A stretch of DNA of 43,966 bases from Thermoanaerobaculales bacterium (GTDB taxonomy: Bacteria; Acidobacteriota; Thermoanaerobaculia; Thermoanaerobaculales; Sulfomarinibacteraceae), in NCBI GenBank assembly GCA_025456145.1, contig JALOLD010000023.1, forward strand, positions 1-43,966, written 5' to 3'. The stretch's first letter is position 1. Each line of letters opens with the position of its first letter. Shown here in pieces: positions 19,231 to 27,791 of this stretch. The notes under the pieces were generated by a model. The model searched no databases and was not told the DNA's origin. It saw nothing but the letters and a program-made list of their open reading frames with translations. The position numbers and the translations under genes were made by a program.

Positions 19231-20924
19231 CCCCGAGCCGTCGGACGACCGTCGCCGCCGTCGCCCTCGCGGTGGCCGTCGTGCTGCCGACCTCGGCCTG
19301 GTACCTGACCGGCTCGGCCGACGCGGCGAGCCGCGCCCGGCTGCTCGAGGACACCGCGGTCGCCGGGCTGCAGAGCGAGCTCCACCGCGACGCCGACCGG
19401 CTGGCGATCCGCCTCGAGCGGCTGCTCGCGATCGAGAGCGAGCGGCCGTTCTTCCACTACCAGAGCATCACCCACGACCCAGGCGGCGCCGCCGAGGGGC
19501 TCGCGGTGGCGCCGTCGCCCCTCGCCCGCGGGGTGTCCGACCCGCTGGTCTGGGCCCACTTCCAGCTCGACGAGGCGGGGCTGGTCAGCCTGCCGACGGT
19601 CAACGAGCGCTTCCCCGAGCTGTCGTCGGGCGAGAGCTTCGCCCGCTTCTGCTCGCTCCTCGCCGATCTCCAGAACGCGATGGTCATGGACCTCGACGGG
19701 AACGGCGGCGGTCCGGGCGGGAACGGCGGCCAGGTCGTCGTCCTGCGCCGCGGCGAGTGGGAGCAGATCCGCGACGCCGACCAGGTCTACGCCGCGATCA
19801 CCGGCCGCGGTGAGCGTCCCGCCGACCGGAGGAGCAACGGCGCCGGCGAGGTGGTCATCCGGGTCGGCGCGCTGGCCTGGCACACCATGGTGTTCGGCAG
19901 CGGACCGACCCTCGCCGCGCTGCGCGAGGTCGACACCCCCCTCGGCATCCGGCTCCAGGGCTTCGCGGTGGCGCCGAGCGGCGTCGAGCAGTGGCTCGGC
20001 GGCGACGCCCGGGTCGAGGTCGCGTTCACCCCCGCCGAGCTGCTGCCCCCTGACCGCCTGTCGTCGCCGGTCGCCGACACCGGCTGGTGGCTCTCGGCCG
20101 ACGTCGGACCGCTCGTCGAGCGGGCCCGCGCCGAGGGCCGGGCCGCGGTCGCCCAGTTCCGTCGGGTCTTCGCCCTCGGCGCGGCGGCGGCGCTGCTGTC
20201 CGCGCTCGCTGTCATGGCGGTGGTCGTCCAGACCGAGCGTCTCGCCCGTCAACGCGGCCGCTTCGCCGCCGCGGCGGCGCACGAGCTCAAGACGCCCCTC
20301 GCCAGCCTCCGCCTGCACAGCGAGATGCTGTCGGAGGGGCTCGGCCGACCGGATCGGGCCGCCGAGTACGCGGCAAGGGTCGCCGCCGAGTCGGGCCGCC
20401 TCGGCCGGGTCGTCGCGAACATGCTCGATCTGGCGCGGCTCGAGCGCGGCGCCCAGATCGCCGACCCGCGACCGGGCGACATCGGCGCCGCGGTCCGGCT
20501 CTGTCTCGAGCGGCTGCGGCCGAGCCTGACCGGCGCCGGGCTCGAGCTCGACCTCTCGGTCGACGGCGAGCTGCCGACCACCCTCTTCGACCCCGATGCG
20601 CTCTGCCAGATCCTCGACAACCTGCTCGACAACGCCGAGAAGTACACCCGCGACCGACCTGGGCGGGGGGCCGAGGTCTCGGTGCGCGCGACCGGCGACG
20701 GCGTCGAGATCGCGGTCGCCGACAACGGGCCCGGGATCGCGGCCGCGGCCCGCCGGATCCTCTTCGAGCCCTTCCGCCGGCCGGCCGGCGACGACGCCCC
20801 GGCCGGTCTCGGCCTCGGCCTCGCCCTCGCCCGGTCGCTGGCGCGGGCGCAGGGGGGCGAGCTCGAGCTCGCGGACGGGAGCGGCGAGGGCGCACGGTTC
20901 GTGCTCACGCTGCACCGCGGCTGA
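19227..20924 (+). CDS. Membrane sensor histidine kinase
   Basis: 565 aa, GTG start overlapping the regulator stop. TM1 is at about residues 9-28 and TM2 at about 315-335. Between them lies an extracytoplasmic sensor of about 285 residues with no family I recognise. The dimerisation domain has the phospho-accepting His352 in AAHELKTPLAS. The ATPase domain has N-box DNLLDNAEKYT, VADNGPGI, and a Gly-rich GLGLGLALARSLA. There is no HAMP-like linker of standard length between TM2 and HisKA. It signals to the OmpR-type regulator upstream; the stimulus is unknown. Confidence 0.92.
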   Translation: MTPSRRTTVAAVALAVAVVLPTSAWYLTGSADAASRARLLEDTAVAGLQSELHRDADRLAIRLERLLAIESERPFFHYQSITHDPGGAAEGLAVAPSPLARGVSDPLVWAHFQLDEAGLVSLPTVNERFPELSSGESFARFCSLLADLQNAMVMDLDGNGGGPGGNGGQVVVLRRGEWEQIRDADQVYAAITGRGERPADRRSNGAGEVVIRVGALAWHTMVFGSGPTLAALREVDTPLGIRLQGFAVAPSGVEQWLGGDARVEVAFTPAELLPPDRLSSPVADTGWWLSADVGPLVERARAEGRAAVAQFRRVFALGAAAALLSALAVMAVVVQTERLARQRGRFAAAAAHELKTPLASLRLHSEMLSEGLGRPDRAAEYAARVAAESGRLGRVVANMLDLARLERGAQIADPRPGDIGAAVRLCLERLRPSLTGAGLELDLSVDGELPTTLFDPDALCQILDNLLDNAEKYTRDRPGRGAEVSVRATGDGVEIAVADNGPGIAAAARRILFEPFRRPAGDDAPAGLGLGLALARSLARAQGGELELADGSGEGARFVLTLHRG

Positions 20925-20971
20925 CCCGCTGTGCTCGGGCCTCGGCGCACCCGTCGACCCACGACACGAGC

Positions 20972-23260
20972 ATGAGAGTCTGCCGCCTCGTCGCCGTGAT
21001 CCTGCTGCTCGCCGGCCTCATCGTGGCCGGGGTCGGGCTCGTCGGGCGCCGCGGCGTCGGCCCGGCGCCTCGCACCGAGGCCGAGATCGCCGGCGCTCAC
21101 TTCGTCGCCGCCGAGACGGTCGGCGGGACCATCGAGTGCCCGGTCGCCGGGCTCGCGACGTGGCAGGACCTGTGGTCCCGGCCCCTCCCCGGCTGTAGCC
21201 TGGGCGACGGCTGGCTGGCGCCCCGCGCCTGGGGCAGCACCTCGTGGGGCCCGAGCGCCTCCTTCACGGTCGAGCTCGACGCCCCCGGGGAACGGACCCT
21301 CGAGATCGAGATCCGCGCCGCGGACACGCTGCCGCCCGACGGCGAGCAGTCGGCGACGCTCTCGGTCAACGGCCTCGAGCAGGGTCGCTTCGAGGTGCCC
21401 ACCCACTGGAGCCTGGTCAGCCTCGCTGTCCCCGAGGGCGCGCTGCGGGTCGGCCGCAACGACTTCCGGCTCGACTTCGCCGACTGGCGGGCGCGCGGCA
21501 GTGAGGGCCCTCGGCCCGGGGGCGAGGCGCTCGCCGCGCAGGTCCGACGTCTGACCCTCCGACCGGCGCCGTCGACCGGCCCGGCGCCGGCTGACCGACC
21601 CGTCGGCCCCGCGATCTGGGACGCCGAGGCCCACGCCTTCGTCGCGGCGGCCCCCGGCACCCTCGTGCTGCCGGTCCACGCGCCCGCCGGCGCCCGGCGG
21701 CTGCGCCTCGACATCCGGCCGTCCCGCGGCGTCGACCGGCGCGCCGCCACGGCCCGCCTGAGGCTCGAGGATCTCGACGGTGATGACCGGCGCGAGGGGC
21801 GGATCGATCGCTTCCCGGCGATTGGAGCGGCGCGGCTCCGGCTCGATGTCGACGACCTCTCCGGACGCTGGCTGCTGCTCACCCTCGAGCTCGAGCCGGC
21901 GGGTGGCAGCCTGGTCGTCCCGCCGCCCGTCTTCGAGCTCGACCGGGCCGGCGCCGCGCCGCCCGCGACGCCGACCGCCACCGCGCCTCCCCTCGCCCGA
22001 CCCGACATCGTGCTGATCATCCTCGACGCCGCGCGGGCCGACCACTTCGGCCACGCCGGCTACGATCGGGAAACGACGCCCTTCATCGACGCCCTGGCCG
22101 GCGAGTCGCTGGTCTTCCGACACGCCTTCGCCCTCGCGCCCTACACCCTGTGCTCGGTGCCGACCATCCTCACCGGGCTCGACTTCGTCGGCCACGGCGT
22201 GGTGCGTCACGAGCAGGTGCTCGCCGACGAGGCGATGACCCTCGCCGAGTCGCTCGGGCAGGCCGGCTACCGTACCGCCTGCTTCAGCGCGACGCCGAAC
22301 AACTCGAGGGGTCTGGGCTTCGACCAGGGGTACGAGGTCTTCCGCGAGCTGTGGACCGAAGGGCCGGTCTCGACGATCCGCCGTCCCCACTACCTGGCCA
22401 GGCGGGTCGTCGAGTGGCTCGACGCCACCGCGGCCGACGACCGGCCCCTCCACCTCCAGCTGCACATGATCCCGCCCCACGCGCCGTACGACCCACCCCC
22501 GCCCTTCGACGTCTTCAGCGACCCGGCCTATGGCGGTACGTGCGACGGCTATGACCGGACGCTGGGTCCGGTCGACTCCCGGGCCCGCGCCCTCGAGCCG
22601 GGGTGCCTCGAGCACCTCGTCGACCTGTACGACGGCAACCTGAGGCTCGCCGACGACGCGACGCGGGTCGTCCTCGAGGCCCTGGCCCGCCGCCCGCGCT
22701 GGCGGGACACCGTGGTGCTCGTCACCTCCGACCACGGCGAGGCCTTCATGGAGCACGGACGGCTGGAGCACAACAGCACGGTGTTCGGCGAGATGCTCCA
22801 CGTCCCCTTCGTCCTCCGGCTGCCCGCGGATCGCGCGGCGACCGGGGTCGACACCGACCGGCTGGTCAGCCTCGCCGATGTCGCCCCGACCCTGCTCGGG
22901 CTCGCGGGCATCGAGCCGCCGGCCGGCGGCGCCGGCGTCGACCTGCTGGCGGACGGCCCACCGAAGAGAGGGCGATACCTGGTCTCCCGCAATGCCAACA
23001 ACCCGCCGATCGCCGGCATCCGGACCCTGCGCTGGAGCGCGGTGCTCGACATCGCGGGCTCCGTTGCTCTCTACGACCTCGCCGCCGACCCCGGCGAGAC
23101 GACCTCGGTCGCCGCAGGGCAACCGGCACGGCTGGCCGGGCTCGGGCTGCTGGCGACCCGGCGCCTCTCGCAACCCCCCCGGCTCGCGACGGGCGATGCC
23201 GAGACCGAGATCGGCGAAAGAGAGCGCGAGCTGCTCGAGACGCTGGGGTATGTGAGGTAA
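20972..23260 (+). CDS. Sulfatase/alkaline-phosphatase superfamily protein with N-terminal beta domains
   Basis: 762 aa. One N-terminal membrane segment or signal (residues about 5-27). Two beta-sandwich regions follow (about 60-190 and 210-330; for example ATLSVNGLEQGRFEVP). The catalytic fold starts at about 345 with metal-binding Asp352 in ILDAARAD and Asp587-His588 in TSDHGE. The nucleophile region reads APYTLCSVPTILTGL (Thr392, Cys394). It lacks the C/S-x-P-x-R of formylglycine sulfatases, so true sulfatase activity is doubtful; phosphoester or transferase chemistry is possible. The C terminus is ETLGYVR, a tail shared with three other proteins here. The ribosome-binding site is weak. The stop TAA is the first unit of a 7-bp array. 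Confidence 0.85.
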   Translation: MRVCRLVAVILLLAGLIVAGVGLVGRRGVGPAPRTEAEIAGAHFVAAETVGGTIECPVAGLATWQDLWSRPLPGCSLGDGWLAPRAWGSTSWGPSASFTVELDAPGERTLEIEIRAADTLPPDGEQSATLSVNGLEQGRFEVPTHWSLVSLAVPEGALRVGRNDFRLDFADWRARGSEGPRPGGEALAAQVRRLTLRPAPSTGPAPADRPVGPAIWDAEAHAFVAAAPGTLVLPVHAPAGARRLRLDIRPSRGVDRRAATARLRLEDLDGDDRREGRIDRFPAIGAARLRLDVDDLSGRWLLLTLELEPAGGSLVVPPPVFELDRAGAAPPATPTATAPPLARPDIVLIILDAARADHFGHAGYDRETTPFIDALAGESLVFRHAFALAPYTLCSVPTILTGLDFVGHGVVRHEQVLADEAMTLAESLGQAGYRTACFSATPNNSRGLGFDQGYEVFRELWTEGPVSTIRRPHYLARRVVEWLDATAADDRPLHLQLHMIPPHAPYDPPPPFDVFSDPAYGGTCDGYDRTLGPVDSRARALEPGCLEHLVDLYDGNLRLADDATRVVLEALARRPRWRDTVVLVTSDHGEAFMEHGRLEHNSTVFGEMLHVPFVLRLPADRAATGVDTDRLVSLADVAPTLLGLAGIEPPAGGAGVDLLADGPPKRGRYLVSRNANNPPIAGIRTLRWSAVLDIAGSVALYDLAADPGETTSVAAGQPARLAGLGLLATRRLSQPPRLATGDAETEIGERERELLETLGYVR

Positions 23261-23426
23261 GGAGTTAGGAGTTAGGAGTTAGGAGTGAGGAGGTGACGGG
23301 TAGACTGGGGGCGTCTTACAGCGACCGAAGGGAGCGCTGACCAGCGAGCAAAGCGAGCGCTCACTCTTCACTCTTCACTCTTCACTCTTCACCCTTCACC
23401 CTTCACCCTTCCCTCTTCACCCTTCA
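23258..23426. repeat. Paired 7-bp stop-codon arrays between convergent genes
   Basis: Plus strand: stop TAA (23258-23260), then GGAGTTA three times, GGAGTGA and GGAGGTGA to 23296. Minus strand: stop TGA (23424-23426), then AGGGTGA/AGAGTGA units down to about 23362. Each unit ends in a stop triplet or its TTA variant and starts with a purine run. Because the period is 7, successive stops fall in successive frames. The central part holds two adjacent 23-bp elements (23319-23341 and 23342-23364) that share CAGCGA...AGCGCT. Confidence 0.85.
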
Positions 23427-25091
23427 CTGGACATACCCGATGGCCTGGAGCTGGCGCTCCTGGTGGGTCGCCTCGCGCAGGCTGAGCGCCCGGTCCTTCC
23501 ACTCGCGGACCAGCTTGGCCCGCTTGCGCGAGTAGGCGCGCGGGTTGGTCATGAAGGCCGCACCGCCGTCGCCGAGCTCGCCGGCGACGCACAGCTCGAC
23601 CTCGCGCAGGCCGAGGCCCGAGACCGCGACATAGCGGTCGAAGAAGACGGTCTCGTCGGTGGTGCGGATCGTCTCGTCGACCACCGTCCGCGGCTCGCCG
23701 TCGGGGACCAGCTGCCGCACCGTCACGCGGAAGTGGGCGGACCGCTCGGTCCCGTCGAGCTTCGCCCCGTCGAAGCCGTAGGCGACCTGGATCACCGGGT
23801 CGACCGGGAGGAGCAGCCGCCGGCAGCCGGAGGGCTCGACCAGGACCTCGCGGACGAGCCCGTACAACGTCTCGACCCGGTAGTCGCTGCGAAAGGCAAA
23901 CTGGCCGAGCTCGACGTCGACCCAGGGCTGGCGGTCGCGCCGGCGGACCGGTTCCGGGTCGAGGGGCCCGAGGGCGGCGAGCTGCGGGCAGTGGTCGGGC
24001 GGGTAGCGCATGACCCGCATCGGCAGGTAGGGCGGGACCCACTCCCAGACCTTCTCCCTGGCCGGGGTGATCTCGAAGGCCCGACCGCCCTCGCTCGAGG
24101 TGATGAGCAGGTTGCCGTTGGGCAGGACCTGCTGGCTCCCGGCGACCGAGGTGTAGAAGGTCCGGTCCGAGTACTCCCAGGCGAGCCGGCCGTCGGTCGG
24201 GTCGACGACCCGGATCTGGCTGCGCCGGTAGGCGTGGCGGTCGTGGGTTCCGTTGTTGAAGACGACGACCAGCCCCTCGCCGAGAACGCCCCGGGGGACC
24301 ATCAGTGCCTCGTGCTGGAAGTCGAGGCCGTCGCTGAGCGTCCAGACGATCTCGCCGCTCCCCCGGTCGACGACGAAGACGGTGTCGAGGTTGCGCGCGC
24401 TGAGCAGGAGGTTGCCCGGCCGGAAGCGCACGTCGCCCGCGTCGAACCAGCGGTTGGGCCCGAGCTCGTGGAGCGAGTTGAGGTGGGTCGGGTCGGGGTA
24501 GTGGCGGTCGCGGTCCGGGAAGTGCTCCTCGAGGTGGTCGCGGGGCCACCACTCCCAGACCAGCCGGCCGGCACGGTCGACCTCGTGGAGGTAGTCCGAG
24601 CGGCTCGAGGTCTCCTGGGCGAGCACCAGGATGTTGCCGTTGGCGAGCCCGATGACGTCGTGGTGCGGCAGGTCGTCGGCCCGCGGCAGGGCGTAGGCCC
24701 AGGTGAGCGCGCCGTCCCAGTCGTACTCCTTGATCATGTCGTCGGTCCCGATGACCAGGAGCCGCCCCGCGGGATCCAGGCGGGCCCGGCCCACCGCGCG
24801 GACCTTCGGCCAGCTGTGGACCACCCGGCCCTGCATGTCGATCAGCATCGGCACCCGGCGCCGGAAGAGCACCAGGTTGTAGCCCGGCGAGCTGAGCCGC
24901 GGCCGGTAGGTCTCGACCCACTCGGCGGGGTCGGTGGAGGCGAGCTCCCCCTCCAGGTCGTCGAGCCCGGTCGCGTCGTCGACCGCCGCCATGAAACCGA
25001 TCACCGGGGCGGGCTCGTCGGGCGCGCAGCCCGTCAGCACAATGGCGAGGGTCGCGAGGGCGAGCCATCGGAGCGTGCCGGTCGGCCTCAT
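23424..25091 (-). CDS. Arylsulfotransferase (ASST)-like lipoprotein
   Basis: 555 aa. A signal with lipobox LTGC at residues about 18-21. The body is a beta-propeller with repeated G-x-x-x-W-x-Y blades and the ASST-like HHDVIGLANGNILVLAQE and LPNGNLLITSSEGGRAFEI. This suggests the arylsulfotransferase family, which moves sulfate between phenolic esters in the periplasm without PAPS. Catalytic His candidates are in LPHHDV and DFQHEAL, but I cannot assign them firmly. The C terminus ERQLQAIGYVQ matches the GY tail of the neighbouring sulfatase-like protein. It is convergent with that gene, and the two stop codons are joined by the 7-bp arrays. A non-catalytic propeller is possible. Confidence 0.75.
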   Translation of the reverse strand: MRPTGTLRWLALATLAIVLTGCAPDEPAPVIGFMAAVDDATGLDDLEGELASTDPAEWVETYRPRLSSPGYNLVLFRRRVPMLIDMQGRVVHSWPKVRAVGRARLDPAGRLLVIGTDDMIKEYDWDGALTWAYALPRADDLPHHDVIGLANGNILVLAQETSSRSDYLHEVDRAGRLVWEWWPRDHLEEHFPDRDRHYPDPTHLNSLHELGPNRWFDAGDVRFRPGNLLLSARNLDTVFVVDRGSGEIVWTLSDGLDFQHEALMVPRGVLGEGLVVVFNNGTHDRHAYRRSQIRVVDPTDGRLAWEYSDRTFYTSVAGSQQVLPNGNLLITSSEGGRAFEITPAREKVWEWVPPYLPMRVMRYPPDHCPQLAALGPLDPEPVRRRDRQPWVDVELGQFAFRSDYRVETLYGLVREVLVEPSGCRRLLLPVDPVIQVAYGFDGAKLDGTERSAHFRVTVRQLVPDGEPRTVVDETIRTTDETVFFDRYVAVSGLGLREVELCVAGELGDGGAAFMTNPRAYSRKRAKLVREWKDRALSLREATHQERQLQAIGYVQ

Positions 25092-25132
25092 GGCCGGGCG
25101 ATCCTACACCACCCGGGCCCGGGGACCGCCGC

Positions 25133-27262
25133 TCAGCGGTTCCGCAGCCCGTCGAGCACGCGCTCCGGCGTGAGCGGCAGGACGTGGAAGCGGACACCCG
25201 TCGCCTGGGTGACCGCGTTGGCGATCGCCGCCACCGTCGGGATGAGCGGCAGCTCGCCGCAGCCGCGCGGCGCCGGCGTCTTGACCTCGTTGTCGAGGAA
25301 GGCGATCGAGATCTCCGGGACGTCGGAGAAGCGCGGGATCCGGTAGTCGCCGAAGCCCCTGGTCAAGGGCCGGTGGCCGTCGAGCAGGACCTCCTCGAAC
25401 AGGGCGAAGCCGAGGCCCCAGAGCATCGCCCCCTTGACGGTCGCGGTCACGGTGTTGCGGTTGATGACCAGCCCGATGTCGAAGGCGCCGACGAGCCGCT
25501 CGACGGTGATCGCCCCGGTCGCGAGGTCCACCCTCACCTCGGCCGCCGCGGCGCCGAGCTGCCGGCCGCCGTGGTGGCAGATCCCGAAGCCGATGCCCCG
25601 GCCGTCGCCGGCGCCGCCGCGGCCATAGCCGATCCCCTCGGCACAGGCGTCGAGCAGCGGACCGAACGAGGCCACGGCGAGGTTCGAGCGGCGGAAGTCG
25701 AAGGGGTCGCGACCGAGGGCCCGGGCGAGCTCGTCGGTGTGGCTCTCGACGGCGAAGCAGGTCTGGACGAAGCTCGTCCCGCGCATCGTGCCGTGCCGGG
25801 CCGGCATCGGCGTCCGGAAGAGCCGGGTCAGAACGTGCGGGATCGCGTAGGTCTCCTCGCTGCCGTAGCCCTCGTCCTGGTAGAGGTCGAGGGTCCGGGC
25901 GACGAGCCGGCCCTCGCCGTCCACGCCGCTCGCGATGTCGGCGACCACCGCCTCCTTGTAGCGGGCGAGACCGACGATCTGGTGGGCGCGGCTGTAGACG
26001 AGCTTGACCCGCCGGCCGCTGGCCCGGGCCATGGCGGCGCACTCGTCGGGGGCGCGCGTGTCGACCTTGACCCCGAAGCCGCCGCCGACCGGCATCGAGA
26101 CCAGCCGGATGCCGTCGGCCGGGATGCCGAGCCGCTCGGCGATCAAAGGTACCGCCTTGAAGGGGGCCTGGGTGCTCGCCCACACCGTGACCCGGTCGCC
26201 CTCGACCTCGGCCACCGCGGTCTCGGTCTCGATCGGCGCCTGGGTCGCGTACTGGGTGAGGTAGGTCTCGGCGAGGCGCACCGCGCTGCCCGCGAGCTCC
26301 GCCGCCGGGTCGCCCCGCTCCTCGACCATCCGCTTGAGCTCCGCGCCCTCGCGGATCTCCGCCTCGACCCGGAGCTCCTTTGGCCGTTTCGGAACCGTCC
26401 AGACCGGCGCCAGCGCCTCGAGGCCCCGCTGCACCGATCGGTAGGTCGAGCCGACCACCATCGCGGTCCGCCCCAACCGGTCGGCGTGCTCGACCCCGGG
26501 AGTCGCGACCGCCGCCGGGATGTCGACCGACGAGACCTTGGAGAGCATCCAGTGGTACTCGGGCTCGGCCACGGCGCCGTAGGAGCACTCCCCGGGGAAC
26601 AGGTCTCCGGTGTAGACCAGGGTCCCGGTGACGATCGCCTCGGCGTTGACGTTCGGGGTGCCGCGGTCGACGTACCGGGTCGAGCTCTCCCAGGGAACCC
26701 TGGGGTCGATGGTCCCGACGTGCACCGTCCCGTCGGCGAGCTCGCCGATCGGCAGGCGGACCGAGGGATCGGCGGCGCCGACCACGGCGCCGTTCCGGTA
26801 CACCAGCTTCGCGGCCTCGACCCCGAGCACCGCGGCGGCCCGCTCGACGAGGTGGTCGCGGACCCTCTCGCAGGCCCGCCAGTAGCCCCAGCCGACGATC
26901 CGGGTCGCGCTCGAGCCCTCGGTCGGGCCGTCGTCGGGACAACGACCGGTGTCGCCGAGCACCACCTCGACCTTGTCGGGCGCCAGCTGGAGACCCTGGG
27001 AGATGATGTTGGAGAGGACCGTCGCGAGCCCCTGCCCCATCTCGACCCGGCCGGTGTGCGCGGTCACCGAGCCGTCGCGGTGGATGAGCAGCCACTCGGT
27101 GTAGTCGACGAAGTAGCGGACGCCGTGGTCGGTCTCCGGCAGCATCGGCGCCGGGACCGGGGCCTCGCTGACCGGCGGGGTCGAGTCCGAGCACCCGAAG
27201 GCGAAGGCGTAGGCGGTGCTCGAACCGAGCAGCTCGAGGAAGGTGCGACGGTCGACCCGCAC
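25133..27262 (-). CDS. Molybdopterin-binding subunit, isoquinoline 1-oxidoreductase-like (xanthine dehydrogenase family)
   Basis: 709 aa. GTG start directly after the upstream stop, with AGGGGAGGG overlapping the end of that gene. The N terminus VDRRTFLELLG plus a hydrophobic stretch and Cys (FAFGCSDS) looks like a Tat signal with a lipobox. Cofactor-domain motifs are GRVEMGQGLATVLSN, GPTEGSSATR, PVGGGFGVKVDTRAPDE and the GCGELPLIPTVAAIANAV region, whose Glu corresponds to the catalytic base of this family. It probably hydroxylates or oxidises an aromatic heterocycle or aldehyde on the periplasmic side, with electrons leaving via the 2Fe-2S subunit. The substrate is unknown. Confidence 0.9.
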   Translation of the reverse strand: MRVDRRTFLELLGSSTAYAFAFGCSDSTPPVSEAPVPAPMLPETDHGVRYFVDYTEWLLIHRDGSVTAHTGRVEMGQGLATVLSNIISQGLQLAPDKVEVVLGDTGRCPDDGPTEGSSATRIVGWGYWRACERVRDHLVERAAAVLGVEAAKLVYRNGAVVGAADPSVRLPIGELADGTVHVGTIDPRVPWESSTRYVDRGTPNVNAEAIVTGTLVYTGDLFPGECSYGAVAEPEYHWMLSKVSSVDIPAAVATPGVEHADRLGRTAMVVGSTYRSVQRGLEALAPVWTVPKRPKELRVEAEIREGAELKRMVEERGDPAAELAGSAVRLAETYLTQYATQAPIETETAVAEVEGDRVTVWASTQAPFKAVPLIAERLGIPADGIRLVSMPVGGGFGVKVDTRAPDECAAMARASGRRVKLVYSRAHQIVGLARYKEAVVADIASGVDGEGRLVARTLDLYQDEGYGSEETYAIPHVLTRLFRTPMPARHGTMRGTSFVQTCFAVESHTDELARALGRDPFDFRRSNLAVASFGPLLDACAEGIGYGRGGAGDGRGIGFGICHHGGRQLGAAAAEVRVDLATGAITVERLVGAFDIGLVINRNTVTATVKGAMLWGLGFALFEEVLLDGHRPLTRGFGDYRIPRFSDVPEISIAFLDNEVKTPAPRGCGELPLIPTVAAIANAVTQATGVRFHVLPLTPERVLDGLRNR

Positions 27263-27751
27263 TCAGCCCTCCCCTGTCGAATCGTCTCCGGCGACCTCCG
27301 CGATCGCCTCGACGATCGCCGGGTAGGAGGCGCACCGGCAGAGGTTGTCGTCCATCGCCCGGACGATCTCGTCCCTCGTCGGATGGGGCGTGCTCCGGAG
27401 CAGCGACTCGGCGGTGACGATCATCCCCGGCGTGCAGAAGCCGCAGCCGAAGGCGGTGTGGTCGACGAAGGCCTGCTGGAGACGGGACAGACGGCCCGGC
27501 TGGCCGAGGCCCTCGATGGTCACGATCTCGTCGCCGGGCGAGAGGTCGCCCACCGCGACCATGCACGAGCGGTAGACCTCGCCGTTGACCAGGACCGAGC
27601 AAGCGCCGCACTCGCCCTCGCCGCACCCGAACTTGGTCCCGGTGAGCTTGAGCTGGTCGCGGAGCACCCAGAGCAGCGGCTCGTCGGACGCCGCGGTCAC
27701 CGTCCGGTCGACCCCGTTGACCCTCAGCGCGAAGCTCCTCGGTCGCGTCAT
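27263..27751 (-). CDS. 2Fe-2S subunit of molybdenum hydroxylase
   Basis: 162 aa from the ATG at 27751; the frame stays open further upstream without homology. It has the two iron-sulfur clusters typical of IorA/CoxS-type subunits. The plant-ferredoxin motif CGEGECGACSVLVNG with a later Cys (RSCMVAVGDL) is first. The helical-domain motif CGFCTPGM...CRCASYP is second. It transfers electrons from the molybdopterin subunit encoded immediately downstream (TGA followed directly by GTG). There is no FAD subunit, as in the isoquinoline oxidoreductase type. Confidence 0.93.
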   Translation of the reverse strand: MTRPRSFALRVNGVDRTVTAASDEPLLWVLRDQLKLTGTKFGCGEGECGACSVLVNGEVYRSCMVAVGDLSPGDEIVTIEGLGQPGRLSRLQQAFVDHTAFGCGFCTPGMIVTAESLLRSTPHPTRDEIVRAMDDNLCRCASYPAIVEAIAEVAGDDSTGEG

Positions 27752-27791
27752 GGCGCCAGGATACACCTCCGGAACCGGGTTGTCGGCGCTC

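Noticed and set aside
23258..23426. Ordinary intrinsic terminator between convergent genes
   Set aside because: No compact GC stem with a T-run; the structure is a degenerate array pair instead, although a termination role is not excluded.
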